Assembly (NCBI RefSeq): GCF_035958815.1
Contig: NZ_CP108383.1
Span: forward strand, 620,001-684,000
From: Nocardia sp. NBC_01327
GTDB lineage: Bacteria; Actinomycetota; Actinomycetes; Mycobacteriales; Mycobacteriaceae
Reading direction: 5' to 3'
DNA length: 64,000 nucleotides
The position numbers and the translations under genes are program-made. Positions 9,045 through 19,699 of this stretch are shown here, one piece after another. The notes beneath the pieces are model-generated. The model did not search any database and was not told where the DNA came from. It worked only from the letters and a program-made list of their open reading frames with translations. Position 1 is the first letter of the stretch; the number at the start of each line of letters is the position of its first letter.

Positions 9045-10714
9045 TTAAGGAAGCCGACCTTCGTGTAGTCGGGGGTGGCCAGTCCGAACGCACCCCAGTT
9101 GGCCAGGTCGATGCGCACGGCATGGGTGCCTGATGCCTGGTTGAGCATGACCGAATGCACCTCGGTCCAGATCATCTGATCGGCCTTGTTAGCGAGTTCG
9201 ATGGCCTTGTCCGGGTCGAGCTCCGACAGCGTCTGGTCGATGACCGCATTGAGCTCGGGAGAGCCGATACGAGACTTGTTGCCCTGCCAGTTCTGCGGGT
9301 CGTAGTAGTACATCTGCCGCAGGACCTGCAGCGGCAGCACGCCGCCGGACAGTCCGTACTGGGCCAGATCGTAGTTGCCCGGATCGATCAGATTCGTGAA
9401 AAGCCCGGTGCCCGGCGCAGTTTGGATGATGAGCTTGACGCCGATCTTCTGCAGGTCCTGCTGGATGATCTTGGCGGTGTCCACCCAGGAGTCCTGCTGA
9501 TACATGACGTCACGCAATTCCAGCTTGCGCCCGTCCTTTTCGCGGGTATCGCCCTTCATCACCCAGCCGAGCGCGTCGAGTTCCTTGCCGGCCGCGTCCA
9601 GGTCGAAGCCGACTACCGCCGAATTGTCCTGGTAGCCCTTCTGTCCCGCGATGTAGATGTGGTTGTTCAGCGGTTTGGGCTGATCCACGATGCCGTGCTG
9701 GAAGGTTTCGACGATGGTCTTGCGGTCGATGGCCTTGGCGATGGCCTGCCGCACCTTCACATCCTCGAGGATGGCGCCGGGCGCGCCGTTGAACGCGATG
9801 AGGCTGGTCGTCGGTTCGGAGGCCCGTCGGATCTCCACGCCCGGAGTGTTCTTGGCGCCGGTGACCGCCTCCAGCCCGGACATGTACGACTCGTCCAGCT
9901 CATTGTTCTGAATGGCCGGCAGAGTCGCGGTGTAATCGAGCACGCTGAAGGTGATGTTGTCCAGCTTCGGTACGTCACCCCACCATTTGGGGTTGCGGCT
10001 CAGGGTGATCCGATTCTGCGTGCGGTCGATATTCGAGATGATGAACGGCCCGGCGCTGACCGGCAGCGAATTGCGGGCCCAATCGTTGAACGCCTGCGGG
10101 GACTGGGTATCGGCCTTCGGATACAGGATTCCGAAGAGCCCCTTCCACTCTCCGTAGTTCTGCCGGAAGGTGACGACGGCCTGCCGATCATCGACGCCGC
10201 GCTCCACCTTGTCGACGTGGTCGTAACCGCCGCTCGAGGCGATCTGGTACGCGCTGTTGGTGCCGTTCAGCGCCTGCCACTCCGAACGCAGATCCTCCCA
10301 GGTGATGGGCGATCCGTCGGACCACACCGCCTTCGGGTTGATGGTGTAGGTGACAACCTGCTGCGGGCTGGTTCCGGTCAGTTGGATATCGGTGAAGTAG
10401 TCCTTGTCGACACTGAGTTCACCGGCGGCATCGGCGACGAAAGTCTGCGGCAATGTCGGGCTGACAACGCTATTGGCATCGGTGGTGTTGCCGTCGACGT
10501 GCAGGTTGTTGAACGACTCCGGGAAGGCGCTCAACGCCAGCCGCAGATTGCCGCCGTCCTTCAGATCTTCCACCGGATGCGGATTGATGGCATTGACGCT
10601 GGTGAGATCTACCGCGCCGGTCTGCACGGTGCTGTTGGAACTACAGCCGGAGGCGATCAAGCCGAGCGCGACCACCGGGATCGCGAGTCGAATCGTGGTC
10701 GAACGTATCCGCAT
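9041..10714 (-). CDS. Dipeptide/oligopeptide ABC transporter substrate-binding lipoprotein (family 5), copy 2
   Basis: The 557-residue protein carries a lipoprotein signal peptide with lipobox ASGC around residues 21-24, so it is anchored on the outer face of the cytoplasmic membrane. The mature part is an SBP_bac_5 fold with PKAVWSDGSPITWEDL and SLPVSAGPFIISN, features of DppA/OppA. It is clearly paralogous to the next gene upstream (10750-12414), sharing YTINPKAVWSDGSPITW and KPLNNHIY-type segments. It captures peptides for the permease and ATPase encoded upstream. Two receptors for one translocator suggest different peptide specificities. Confidence 0.88.
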   Translation of the reverse strand: MRIRSTTIRLAIPVVALGLIASGCSSNSTVQTGAVDLTSVNAINPHPVEDLKDGGNLRLALSAFPESFNNLHVDGNTTDANSVVSPTLPQTFVADAAGELSVDKDYFTDIQLTGTSPQQVVTYTINPKAVWSDGSPITWEDLRSEWQALNGTNSAYQIASSGGYDHVDKVERGVDDRQAVVTFRQNYGEWKGLFGILYPKADTQSPQAFNDWARNSLPVSAGPFIISNIDRTQNRITLSRNPKWWGDVPKLDNITFSVLDYTATLPAIQNNELDESYMSGLEAVTGAKNTPGVEIRRASEPTTSLIAFNGAPGAILEDVKVRQAIAKAIDRKTIVETFQHGIVDQPKPLNNHIYIAGQKGYQDNSAVVGFDLDAAGKELDALGWVMKGDTREKDGRKLELRDVMYQQDSWVDTAKIIQQDLQKIGVKLIIQTAPGTGLFTNLIDPGNYDLAQYGLSGGVLPLQVLRQMYYYDPQNWQGNKSRIGSPELNAVIDQTLSELDPDKAIELANKADQMIWTEVHSVMLNQASGTHAVRIDLANWGAFGLATPDYTKVGFLK

Positions 10715-10749
10715 GGACCGCTCCTTTCGCCGGGGACGGCTCGTGGTGG

Positions 10750-12414
10750 TTATTTCAAGAACCCGATCGAGGTGTAGTCGTACGAGGCCAGCCCGGGCGA
10801 ACCGTAGTTGGCCAGCTCGGACCGTACCCCGTAGTTTCCTTCGTTCTGCAGCAGCGGCAGCGAGTGGCCCTCTTCGAAGACCTTGCGGTCCACCTGGTTC
10901 GCGAGCGCGATGGCCTGCTCCGGATCCAGCTCCGACAGGGTCTTGTCGATGAGGTCGTTCAGCTCCGGTGAGCCGATGCGCCCGTAATTGAGCTGCAGGT
11001 CATTGGGATACAGCCCGAAGATCTGCGGCAGGCTGTTGAAGACGAAAGCGTCGCCGGAGAGCGAGAACTGGCAGACGTCGAAGTCGCCGGGCTGAATGAC
11101 ATCGGTGAAGAAGCGCTGCGCCGGCCGGGTGTCGATGGTCATCTCGACCCCGATCTTGCCCAGGTCCTGCTGGATCAGCTTGGCGATCTGCACCCAGGTG
11201 TCATCGTTGTAGAAGACGTCCCGGATCACGAGCTTCTTGCCGTCCTTGAACCTGTTGTTGCCCTGGCGTATCCAGCCGAGCGCGTCGAGTTCCTTTGCGG
11301 CGGCGTCCGGATCGAAGCCCAGGCTGTTGTCCTGATAGCCGTGCTGGCCGCGCAGGAACACATGACTGTTGAGCGGCTCCGGCTTCTGGACGAGGCCGTT
11401 CTGCATGGTGTCCGCAATGCGCTGCCGGTCGATGGCCTTCGAGATCGCCACGCGCAGACCGGCATCGGAGAGTATCGAGCCCGGCGCGCCGTTGAAGGCG
11501 AAGTAGCGCCACCGGTTCAGCGGCGCATTGCGGATCGACACATCGGGTACCCCGCGCAGATTCTGCAGGTCGTCCACGGTGCTGAGCAGCGCCGCGTCGA
11601 GTTCCTTGTTCTGGACCGCCTGGGTCCAGGCATTGCGGTCCAGCACGCGGATGGTGACGGTATCCAGCTTCGGGGTATCGCCCCACCACTTCGGATTTCG
11701 GCTCAGCACGATCAGTCCGCCGGAGCGGTCGATGGACTTCAGTACGAATGGTCCCGAGGACAGCCCGAGACCGTTCACCAGCGATTTATTGAACGCATCC
11801 GGATCGGCCGTGGCGACCTTCGGGTACAGCATGGAATTGCCGGCGAACTGGCCGCGCCAGTCGGCGTACGGCTTGTCGAATGTGATCACCGCTTGCCGGT
11901 CGTCGACGCCGCGCTCCACCTTGGACACCCGGTCGAAGCCGTTGGTAATGGCGATGAGGAAGTCTTTGTTCTTGCCGCCCAGCGCATTCGCCTGCGAGGC
12001 GAGGTCCGTCCAGGTGATCGGCGAACCGTCGGACCAGACCGCCTTCGGGTTGATGGTGTAGGTGACCACCTGCGGATTCGTGGCGGTGAGCTGCACATCG
12101 GTGAAGTAGTCGTGATTGACGGTGAGATTGCCCGCCGCATCGGTGTTGTAGGCGCGCGGCATCATGAACCGGATGATGTCCGCGTAATCGCCGTCATTGC
12201 CGTCGATCTGGAGCGTATTCCAGTTCACGGGTATCTCGGGCGTGGCCAGCCGCAGATTGCCGCCGTCCTGGATGTCGTCGCGCGGATGCGGATTGATATC
12301 CGAGGCGGTGCCGAGCACGGCCGACCCGGTCGGCGCGGTGGTGCCGCCGCTACAGCCCGCCAGCGCCAGCCCGGCCACCAATACCAGTGCGGCGCATACT
12401 CGTCCACTACGCAT
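10750..12414 (-). CDS. Dipeptide/oligopeptide ABC transporter substrate-binding lipoprotein (family 5), copy 1
   Basis: A 554-residue periplasm-facing receptor with lipobox ALAGC at about residues 17-21. The SBP_bac_5 body contains YTINPKAVWSDGSPITWTDL, YADWRGQFAGNSMLYP and LSSGPFVLKSIDRSGG. It lies 11 nt downstream of the ATPase gene and 35 nt upstream of its paralogue, in a single minus-strand operon reading from 16197 to 8373. The related mycobacterial DppABCD system imports dipeptides and haem, so haem or tetrapeptides are also possible ligands. Confidence 0.88.
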   Translation of the reverse strand: MRSGRVCAALVLVAGLALAGCSGGTTAPTGSAVLGTASDINPHPRDDIQDGGNLRLATPEIPVNWNTLQIDGNDGDYADIIRFMMPRAYNTDAAGNLTVNHDYFTDVQLTATNPQVVTYTINPKAVWSDGSPITWTDLASQANALGGKNKDFLIAITNGFDRVSKVERGVDDRQAVITFDKPYADWRGQFAGNSMLYPKVATADPDAFNKSLVNGLGLSSGPFVLKSIDRSGGLIVLSRNPKWWGDTPKLDTVTIRVLDRNAWTQAVQNKELDAALLSTVDDLQNLRGVPDVSIRNAPLNRWRYFAFNGAPGSILSDAGLRVAISKAIDRQRIADTMQNGLVQKPEPLNSHVFLRGQHGYQDNSLGFDPDAAAKELDALGWIRQGNNRFKDGKKLVIRDVFYNDDTWVQIAKLIQQDLGKIGVEMTIDTRPAQRFFTDVIQPGDFDVCQFSLSGDAFVFNSLPQIFGLYPNDLQLNYGRIGSPELNDLIDKTLSELDPEQAIALANQVDRKVFEEGHSLPLLQNEGNYGVRSELANYGSPGLASYDYTSIGFLK

Positions 12415-12425
12415 CGGACACTCTC

Positions 12426-14297
12426 CTATCGGGTCGTGGCCGGAACCGGCACCGCGTCGATCAGCGCGCGGGTGTACTCGTGTTCCGGGGCGGCGAAAAT
12501 GCGTTCCGCCGGACCGTATTCGACGATTTGCCCGCGATACATGACGGCGATGTCGTGGGCCAGATTACGCACCACCGACAGGTCGTGGGACACGAACAAA
12601 TACGACAATCCGCGCTCGGCCTGCAGGTCACGCAAGAGGTTCAGGACGCCCGCCTGGATCGAAACATCCAGGGAGGACACGGGTTCGTCGAGGACCAGCA
12701 GTTCCGGATCCAGCGCCAGCGCACGCGCGACATTGATGCGCTGCTTCTGCCCGCCGGAGAAATCCGCCGGGTAGCGGTCGGCGTGCTCGGGCCGCAATCC
12801 GACCAGTTCCAGCAGTTCCGGGACCCGCCGATTGATCTCCTCGCGGGAGCGGCCGTTGATGCGCAGCGGTTCGGCGATGGCGTCGGCGACCGGCAGTCGC
12901 GGATCCAGCGAGGCCGAGGGATCCTGGAAGACGATCTGCATCTTGCGCCGGATCTCCCGGCGCTGCGGCGTGGTCAGTGTTGTCACATCGTGGCCGAGGA
13001 TTTCGATGCTGCCGCTCTCCGGGCGCAGCAGATCCATGATCTGCGTGAGCGTGGTCGACTTGCCCGATCCGGATTCGCCGACCAGTGCCAGTGTCCGGCC
13101 CGCGCGCACTTCGAAGCTGATGCCGTCCACGGCCTTCACCTCGCCGGTCTTGCGGCGCAGCACCACGCCCCGGGTGATGGGGAAGGTCTTGTGCAGATCG
13201 GTCACCTTCAACACCACCTGTGATGTGTCGACCTCCGCGATCTGCTCCGGCGCCTCGATCTCCCTGTGGTAGGCCGTGAACAGCTGCTCGGAGCTGATCT
13301 CCGAGGTGCGGATGCAGGCGGCACGATGCCCGGGACCGGTGTCCTGCAGGGGTGGTTCGGCGGCCAGGCAGTCGTCGACGGCGACGGGACAGCGGGGCGC
13401 GAATGTGCAGCCCGGCGGCAGCGCGTGCATGGCGGGCGGGGCGCCCACGATCGGAATCAGCGCGGTCCGCGCCGGCCCGTCCATCCGCGGGATGGAGCCC
13501 AGCAGACCTACCGTGTACGGCATCCGCGGCTCGTGGAAAAGCTCTGCGGCCGGTGCGGTTTCGACGATCCGCCCGGCGTACATGACCGCCACGCGATCGG
13601 CCAGGGTCGCGGCGATGCCCATATCGTGGGTGATGAAAATGACGCCCGCACCGGTGATGTCGCGTGCCTTGCGCAGCAGATTCAGGATCTGCGCCTGCAC
13701 CGTCACATCGAGGGCGGTGGTGGGTTCGTCGCAGATGATGAGTTCGGGATCATTGGCGATGGCCATGGCGATGACCACGCGCTGGCGCATCCCGCCGGAG
13801 AACTCGTGCGGGAACGATTTGGCCCGCACCGCCGGCTCGGGAATGCCGACCAGTTCCAGCAATTCGACGGCCTTGGCGGCGGCCTCGTGCTTGGTCATCT
13901 TACGGTGTGCCAGTAGCGCTTCCGCGATCTGATCGCCGATGCGATAGACCGGCGTGAGCGCCGACAGCGGGTCCTGGAACACCATGGACACCCGGCTGCC
14001 GCGCAGTGCGGACATCTCTTTGTCGCCCAGCCCCAGCAGTTCTCGCCCGCGCAACCGGATCGATCCGTGCACCCGCGCCTGTTCGGGCAGCAGTCCCATG
14101 ATCGCCATCGAGGACACCGACTTGCCGGAGCCGGACTCGCCGACAATGGCCAGCACTTCACCGTCATTGACGGCGAAGTTCACACCGCGGACGGCATCGA
14201 CCCGCCCTTCCTCGCCCGGGAAGGACACGCGCAGGTCCCCGACCTCCAGCAGCGGCGCGGTGGTCGTTCTCCGCCGCTCTGCCGAATCATCGCTCAT
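12426..14297 (-). CDS. dppD: Dipeptide ABC transporter ATPase, two fused nucleotide-binding domains (DppD-like)
   Basis: The 623-residue protein fuses two ABC ATPases, equivalent to DppD and DppF. Domain 1 has Walker A GESGSGKS at 53-60, signature FSGGMRQ, Walker [14 protein letters not shown] and an oligopeptide-type C-terminal zinc-like motif [11 protein letters not shown]. Domain 2 has a second GESGSGKS near 395, signature FSGGQKQ and [12 protein letters not shown]. Both domains appear catalytically complete. It powers peptide uptake through the two permeases encoded immediately upstream, with a 4-nt overlap to dppC. Mycobacterial DppD has the same fusion. Confidence 0.93.
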   Translation of the reverse strand: MSDDSAERRRTTTAPLLEVGDLRVSFPGEEGRVDAVRGVNFAVNDGEVLAIVGESGSGKSVSSMAIMGLLPEQARVHGSIRLRGRELLGLGDKEMSALRGSRVSMVFQDPLSALTPVYRIGDQIAEALLAHRKMTKHEAAAKAVELLELVGIPEPAVRAKSFPHEFSGGMRQRVVIAMAIANDPELIICDEPTTALDVTVQAQILNLLRKARDITGAGVIFITHDMGIAATLADRVAVMYAGRIVETAPAAELFHEPRMPYTVGLLGSIPRMDGPARTALIPIVGAPPAMHALPPGCTFAPRCPVAVDDCLAAEPPLQDTGPGHRAACIRTSEISSEQLFTAYHREIEAPEQIAEVDTSQVVLKVTDLHKTFPITRGVVLRRKTGEVKAVDGISFEVRAGRTLALVGESGSGKSTTLTQIMDLLRPESGSIEILGHDVTTLTTPQRREIRRKMQIVFQDPSASLDPRLPVADAIAEPLRINGRSREEINRRVPELLELVGLRPEHADRYPADFSGGQKQRINVARALALDPELLVLDEPVSSLDVSIQAGVLNLLRDLQAERGLSYLFVSHDLSVVRNLAHDIAVMYRGQIVEYGPAERIFAAPEHEYTRALIDAVPVPATTR

Positions 14298-15223
14298 GCC
14301 GGCACCTTTCGCTTCTTACCCGACTTGGCCCGCGCCCGCTTCGCGCCCGGGTCGAAGGCGTCCCGCAGCCCGTCTCCCATGAGGTTCGCGCACAGCACGA
14401 TGGCGACCAGGAATCCGCCGGCGAACATGAACGTCCACGGGTAGGTCAGCGCCGACTTGCTGTAGGTGCCGATGAGCGAGCCCAGTGACACATCCGGCGG
14501 CTGCACGCCGAATCCGAGGAAGCTCAAACCGGTTTCGGCCATGACCGCGCCACCGACCGCGAGTGTGGTGTCGATGATCAGATAGGAGGCGATGTTCGGC
14601 ACCACGTGCGTGGTGATCACCGTCCAGGTCGAGGCCCCCATATACCGTGCGGCACGGACGAATTCGCGCTCGCGCAGACTCATGGACAGCCCTCGGATGA
14701 TGCGTGCGCTGATCATCCAGCCGAAGCCCGCGATGAGCAGCGTCAGCAGCACGATCGAGCCATTGCCCTTCGTCTTCGGCGCGAAGAGGGCGATCATGAT
14801 GAAGCTGGGCACCACCAGCAGCAGATCGACCAGCCACATGATGGCCTTGTCGGTCCAGCCGCCGAGCAGTCCGGCCACCGATCCGGCGATGGTCGCGATG
14901 AAGGCGCCGATCAGGGCTGCGCCGAAGCCGATGATGAGCGACTTCTGCAGACCGCGCAGCGTCTGCGCGAGCACGTCCTCGCCGAGTGTTGTGGTGCCGA
15001 ACCAGTGTTGCCCGTTCGGTGGCTGCAATTTCGCCGTGGGATCGATATCGGTGTAGTTGTACGACAGGAAGTGCGGCAGCGTGAACGCCACCACGAAAAT
15101 CACCACCAGCACCACCGCGGCCGTCACCGAGGTCTTGTTGCGCAGGAAGCGCCGCCACACCAGCTTCCGTCGCCCGGTCGCCGCCTGCGGTGCGCCTTGA
15201 ACGATGATCTCGACGTCTGTCAT
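14294..15223 (-). CDS. dppC: Dipeptide ABC transporter permease (DppC-like)
   Basis: A 309-residue inner-membrane permease with an N-terminal OppC-type cytoplasmic region followed by a helix ([16 protein letters not shown]). A BPD_transp_1 domain of five further helices follows. The coupling (EAA) loop is visible as [20 protein letters not shown] with TTHVVPN. The start at 15223 overlaps the dppB stop by 4 nt and yields the normal N terminus; a longer in-frame reading to 15655 is simply antisense to part of dppB. It forms the channel with DppB. Confidence 0.9.
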   Translation of the reverse strand: MTDVEIIVQGAPQAATGRRKLVWRRFLRNKTSVTAAVVLVVIFVVAFTLPHFLSYNYTDIDPTAKLQPPNGQHWFGTTTLGEDVLAQTLRGLQKSLIIGFGAALIGAFIATIAGSVAGLLGGWTDKAIMWLVDLLLVVPSFIMIALFAPKTKGNGSIVLLTLLIAGFGWMISARIIRGLSMSLREREFVRAARYMGASTWTVITTHVVPNIASYLIIDTTLAVGGAVMAETGLSFLGFGVQPPDVSLGSLIGTYSKSALTYPWTFMFAGGFLVAIVLCANLMGDGLRDAFDPGAKRARAKSGKKRKVPA

Positions 15224-16197
15224 CCGACACGCACCCTGGGATCGAGAATCGCGTAGACGATGTCGGACAGCAGGCCCGACAGCAGCACCACCAGGCCGGC
15301 GAACACGGTCACCGTCAGCACGATATTGATGTCCTGGGCATTGATGCCGTCCACCAGCCATTCGCCGACGCCGTGCCAGCCGAAGATCTTCTCGGTGAAG
15401 GTCGCACCGGTGATGAGACCGCCGAAGCTGTAGGCGAACAGGGTCGCCATCGGTATGAGCGCGGTGCGCAGGCCGTGTTTGTACAGTGCGTGACTGCGGG
15501 TCAGGCCCTTGGCACGCGCGGTGCGAATGAAGTCGCTGCCCAGCACATCCAGCATCGCGTTGCGTTGATAGCGGCTGTACGCGGCCATGGTGCCGAGCGA
15601 CAGTCCGAACGTCGGCACCACCAAATGCTGGACGCGGTCCACCAGTTGATTCCACAGTCCGTGCACCTGGGTCGCCGACGTCTCGCCCGTGTACAGGAAG
15701 ATCTGCTTCCCGGTGGACAGATTGATCTCCAGCGCACCGTATTTCAGGAGGGTGGCGAGCAGGAACACCGGCGTGGACAGCAGTAGCAGCGATACGACGG
15801 TACTGAGGTAATCACTGAACTTGTACTGCCGGATCGCATTCGCCGCCCCGATCAGGACACCGAGCACGGTGCCGGTGATCGCGCCGATGATGAGCAGGCG
15901 CAGGGACACCCCGATGCGGCGCGGCAACTCCTGACTGACCGGCTGCCCGGCGAGGGTTTTGCCGAAATCGCCGTGCACCACACCCCCCGCCCAGGCCAGA
16001 TAGCGCTGCGGGATGGGATCGTTCAGGTGCAGCTCGGCACGCTTCGAGTCGATGACCGACTGCGGCGGGCGCGGGTTGCGCTGCTCCAGATTGTCGAGCG
16101 GGGTGAAGGTGAGCGATGCCACCGTGAAGACCAGGAACGACGCGAGCACCAGTAGCACGACATAGTTCAGCGCGCGTCGCAGTAGAAAACCGGCCAT
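15220..16197 (-). CDS. dppB: Dipeptide ABC transporter permease (DppB-like)
   Basis: A 325-residue permease with N-terminal helix FLLRRALNYVVLLVLASFLVF, the family motif AELHLNDPIPQRYLAW and a long periplasmic loop. The coupling loop is FIRTARAKGLTRSHALYKHG with LRTALIP. It is the first gene of the six-gene minus-strand peptide-import operon (16197 down to 8373). About 200 nt of non-coding DNA separates it from the divergent HAD hydrolase gene, so the operon promoter should lie at 16198-16400. Confidence 0.9.
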   Translation of the reverse strand: MAGFLLRRALNYVVLLVLASFLVFTVASLTFTPLDNLEQRNPRPPQSVIDSKRAELHLNDPIPQRYLAWAGGVVHGDFGKTLAGQPVSQELPRRIGVSLRLLIIGAITGTVLGVLIGAANAIRQYKFSDYLSTVVSLLLLSTPVFLLATLLKYGALEINLSTGKQIFLYTGETSATQVHGLWNQLVDRVQHLVVPTFGLSLGTMAAYSRYQRNAMLDVLGSDFIRTARAKGLTRSHALYKHGLRTALIPMATLFAYSFGGLITGATFTEKIFGWHGVGEWLVDGINAQDINIVLTVTVFAGLVVLLSGLLSDIVYAILDPRVRVG

Positions 16198-16400
16198 CAG
16201 TCCCTCTCGGGTCGAGTTCTAGCCCAGATCATAGGGATACCTGTGGATAACTGTGCGTTGCGCGCACCGGGTGGCGGGTTACAACGGTGGCATCGGGCGG
16301 GTAACGGGTATGGCTGCGGGCAGGTAACAGGTGCAGCCAATGACGGGCAATTCGTGCACCGCGGGCGTTTCGGGCGCGGCTTTCAGGCAGGATGGACTAG

Positions 16401-17231
16401 GTGACTCTCTTCCACCTGCCCAAACCAAAGATGGTCGCCACCGATGTCGACGGCACTCTCATCGACAACGGCGAGCAGGTGAGCCCGCGCACCAAAGCCG
16501 CGATCGACGCCCTCATCGCGGACGGCGTGCCGTTCGTGCTCGCCACCGGCCGCCCACCGCGCTGGATCGATCCGGTCGTCGACGGACTCGGTTACGCGCC
16601 GCTGTGCGTCTGCGGGAACGGCGCGGTCATCTACGACAGCGCCACCGACCGCATTCTGGCCAGCCGCACGCTCGATGTGGAGACGCTCTCGTGGGCCGCG
16701 GATCTGGCCGAACGCCTGCTCCCGGGCTGCGGCCTGGCCGCGGAGCGTGTCGGCGCGACCGCGCACGACGCCGCGACCCCGCAATTCGTCAGCTCTCCCG
16801 AGTACGAGCACGCGTGGCTGAATCCCGATGACACCGAGGTCTCGCGCGCCGAGGTGATCGCCGCGCCCGCCATCAAGATGCTCATCCGGCTGCCCGGCGC
16901 CTCCAGCGGGGATATGCGCGCGCTGCTCGAGCCCGCCCTGTCCGGGCGCGCCGACCTCACCTATTCGACGGACAACGGGTTGATCGAACTCTCCGCGCCC
17001 GGAGTCACCAAGGCGACGGGGCTGGCCTCCGTGGCGCAGCGGCTCGGTGTGCAGCACACGGCGCTGATCGCCTTCGGGGATATGCCGAACGATGTGCCCA
17101 TGCTCAAGATGGCGGGCCACGGCGTGGCCATGGGCAACGCACACCCGGAAGCGATCGCCGCCGCCGACGAGGTCGCCGCCGCCAATCACGAGGACGGCGT
17201 GGCCCGCGTCCTGGAGCGCTGGTGGTCGTAA
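16401..17231 (+). CDS. Cof-type HAD-IIB family phosphatase
   Basis: The 276-residue protein begins with the HAD nucleophile motif DVDGT at residues 15-19. It continues with motif II LATGR, an inserted type IIB cap, the Lys motif VTKATGL and motif IV FGDMPNDVPML. It should dephosphorylate a small phosphorylated metabolite such as a sugar phosphate or flavin precursor; the substrate cannot be deduced. The GTG start at 16401 places the DxD motif at the usual distance. A homologous HAD gene lies near csp and glf in mycobacteria (Rv3813c), so this gene appears to be part of a conserved neighbourhood with the amidase that follows. Confidence 0.88.
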   Translation: MTLFHLPKPKMVATDVDGTLIDNGEQVSPRTKAAIDALIADGVPFVLATGRPPRWIDPVVDGLGYAPLCVCGNGAVIYDSATDRILASRTLDVETLSWAADLAERLLPGCGLAAERVGATAHDAATPQFVSSPEYEHAWLNPDDTEVSRAEVIAAPAIKMLIRLPGASSGDMRALLEPALSGRADLTYSTDNGLIELSAPGVTKATGLASVAQRLGVQHTALIAFGDMPNDVPMLKMAGHGVAMGNAHPEAIAAADEVAAANHEDGVARVLERWWS

Positions 17232-17244
17232 CAGCCTGATAGCA

Positions 17245-17280
17245 GAGAAGGCCGGTGCGAATCATCGCACCGGCCTTCTC
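17245..17280. terminator. Bidirectional intrinsic terminator
   Basis: A perfect 16-bp stem (GAGAAGGCCGGTGCGA and its complement) with a 4-nt loop lies between the convergent HAD and amidase genes. Confidence 0.85.
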
Positions 17281-17295
17281 GTCTGTCGCTGAAAG

Positions 17296-19530
17296 CTACG
17301 GCCCCGCAGCAGGTTCCGGTATCGCCGCCGGAATGGGCGCGGCCTGCTGCTCATGGTTCAGCACCGCCGGAATCGGCGCGGGAAGCAGATCCTGACCACC
17401 GGTGAAATTCTTCATCACCGTGGTCACGAGCCCCGTCAGCTGACTGAAAATCAGTGAGCCGTTCTGGAAGTCGGTCCGGACGCCGTCCTCGACCGGGTAC
17501 TCCCCGGTGGTCGGCAGCCCCAGAACGCCTGTGCCCGCGCCCAATTGCAGGAAGCGCTCCAAAATCTTGCCGACCACCGCGAAGACCTTGCCGTCCGGCG
17601 CCGAATACAGATTGCCGTTCACGAACTCGGCGTACTGCCCGCCGTCCGGAGTCGGCTGCGGCTCCGACTTCGCCTGTCCGAGTGGACCGTTGGGCCCACC
17701 GGACGCGTCGTAGTACTTCGCCACCGGGCTCTTGTCGAGCATGCCCAGCAGCCTGGTGGTCAGGTCCGCGAGCGAGGCCAGATCCGCCTGATTGCTGTTC
17801 CCGGGCACCGGATTCCCGGCATTCTGCTGCGGCCCGACGCGGGTGGGCTTGGTCGCCGGAGCACTCGTCTTCCCCGCGACCGTCTCGGCGATCGAGCGCA
17901 GCCGGTCCATCAGGTCATACGCGGCATCGCCCGGGCAGGTGGTATTGCCGACATCGCGGTGCGCGAAGATATTCGGCAGTTTCACCGCTTGGCCGAGGGG
18001 ATAGCGGGTGTAATCACTGCCCTCCGAATACATGGTGGTGGAACCCTCCGGGTCCACCCCCGCGATCTTCGAACGCCAGCCGATGAATTTGCCCATCGCC
18101 TGAATGGCATCCTCGGTCGGCGGTTCCGTCTCGTGATCGCCCATGAATGCCACACCGGCGGTATTGATATTGAATCCGCCCGCATGCGCGCCCTCGACCG
18201 GACGATCGAGCCCGCCGTACCGGCCCTCGAAGATCTGGCCGTACTTGTCGACAAGTGCGTTGTAGCCGATATCGCACCAGCCCAACGTCTTTGCGTGATA
18301 GTTGTAAATGGACCGCACAATGCCTGCGGATTCCGAAGGCGTGTAATCGTTTCGGCCCGCGGTGTGGTGCACCGTAATGGCATTCACGGCATCGTCATAG
18401 GTCGGTTCCTCGCAGCGCAGCGATTCATCCGCACCCCATTGCGCGCGGCTGATCACCTTCGGCCCGCCGCCCGGCAGTGCCGCTGCCACCTGGGTGAGAT
18501 TCTCATCGGCCGCCCCGCGACCCGGATCGATGAGGACCGCCGCGAGTTTCTCCAGATTGATCTGGGCGGGATCACCGGAATGATCGGTGAATGGCGCGGG
18601 CTCCGGTCGAGCGGGCACCACCTGTGCGTCCGGCGCGGGTGCGTTGGGAACCGGCTGTGCTGCGGGCGCATTCGGCGCGTCCACCGCCTGCGCGGCATTC
18701 TTGCGCGTCACCAGGATCTGCACGGATTTTGTATTGCCGACATAAATCGGTTCGGTGCCGGTGCGACCCGGCTTCTTGCCCGGCGTGTCGACGGGCTCGG
18801 TCGGGTACCACGGTCCCCAGCCGCCGTCGTCACGCTTGGCCCGGATGAGAGCGGTGGTGCCCAGCAGCTGCGGCGCGGTGAGCGCGACCATGCTGAACGG
18901 GGTGTCGCGGGTGAGTTCCTTGACCTGCGCGCCGACCTTGTCCGCCAGGTCACCGGGCACCGCATTGGGTGCGAGCGCGGGGGTGCGGGGATCGGCCTTG
19001 ATATCGGGGAGTGCGGGGGTCGCCGGCGCCGCTGCGGGCACTTCGGCATTCGGCGCCGCGGGTTCGCTTTCCGGTGCGGCCGGTGCCTCAGGCGCGCTGT
19101 CCGGAGCAGGTACCTCGGGTCCGGGTCCGGCGATCAATCCCGGTGCGGGGGAGACGGGTCCGACGTGGGTGCCCGGTTTGACCGGCTGTCCCAGTCTCGG
19201 CAGCTGGATTTCGCTGGGTAGTCGAACACCCGGCGGCAGCGGTAATCCCTGCGGAATGGGGATCGACTTGGGCAGCGGCAGCATGCGCAGATCCGACAGG
19301 TGCAGATCCGGCAGATTGAGCCCCGTCAGCTCCCGCAGCGGCAGCACCAGATCGGGTGCGGTGGCGAGTGCGACCTCGGCCATTTCCGCTGGTATTGCTG
19401 CCAGGTTGCTTTCATCGGTGTTCCGGACGCCAGGGGGATCAGTGAGCGCCAAAATACCGAACGGCGCAGTGATCGCCAGGATCGTGGCAACCGGGAGGAC
19501 AAACGAGTGTTTCCTTCTGCGGTACGGCAC
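17296..19530 (-). CDS. Secreted peptidoglycan-recognition-type N-acetylmuramoyl-L-alanine amidase with LGFP repeats
   Basis: The 744-residue exported protein has an N-terminal membrane/signal segment (about 11-30). A Pro/Ala-rich region containing low-complexity spacers (about 95-190) follows. The Zn-dependent Amidase_2/PGRP domain sits at about 355-535: VHHTAGRNDYTPSES supplies one zinc histidine and NIFAHRDVGNTTCPG supplies another with the catalytic region. C-terminal LGFP repeats (GTGVLGLPTTGEYPV) are known from mycolata cell-wall proteins and probably bind the envelope. It cleaves the amide between MurNAc and L-Ala during wall remodelling. It looks orthologous to the mycobacterial csp gene next to the glf locus. 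Confidence 0.88.
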   Translation of the reverse strand: MPYRRRKHSFVLPVATILAITAPFGILALTDPPGVRNTDESNLAAIPAEMAEVALATAPDLVLPLRELTGLNLPDLHLSDLRMLPLPKSIPIPQGLPLPPGVRLPSEIQLPRLGQPVKPGTHVGPVSPAPGLIAGPGPEVPAPDSAPEAPAAPESEPAAPNAEVPAAAPATPALPDIKADPRTPALAPNAVPGDLADKVGAQVKELTRDTPFSMVALTAPQLLGTTALIRAKRDDGGWGPWYPTEPVDTPGKKPGRTGTEPIYVGNTKSVQILVTRKNAAQAVDAPNAPAAQPVPNAPAPDAQVVPARPEPAPFTDHSGDPAQINLEKLAAVLIDPGRGAADENLTQVAAALPGGGPKVISRAQWGADESLRCEEPTYDDAVNAITVHHTAGRNDYTPSESAGIVRSIYNYHAKTLGWCDIGYNALVDKYGQIFEGRYGGLDRPVEGAHAGGFNINTAGVAFMGDHETEPPTEDAIQAMGKFIGWRSKIAGVDPEGSTTMYSEGSDYTRYPLGQAVKLPNIFAHRDVGNTTCPGDAAYDLMDRLRSIAETVAGKTSAPATKPTRVGPQQNAGNPVPGNSNQADLASLADLTTRLLGMLDKSPVAKYYDASGGPNGPLGQAKSEPQPTPDGGQYAEFVNGNLYSAPDGKVFAVVGKILERFLQLGAGTGVLGLPTTGEYPVEDGVRTDFQNGSLIFSQLTGLVTTVMKNFTGGQDLLPAPIPAVLNHEQQAAPIPAAIPEPAAGP

Positions 19531-19699
19531 GAGCAGCTCCCATTCCAGTTAAACCGTTGCGGATCGCCGGTGCCGAGGTTGCTTCTCGACGAACCAACGA
19601 TCACACTAGTCCCAACTGTCACAATCCCTGAACGTGTGGTTGAGGATTAGCTTCGGGTAACTCGAATGTAGCTTCGGCTATCGACAGAACGGGTATGAC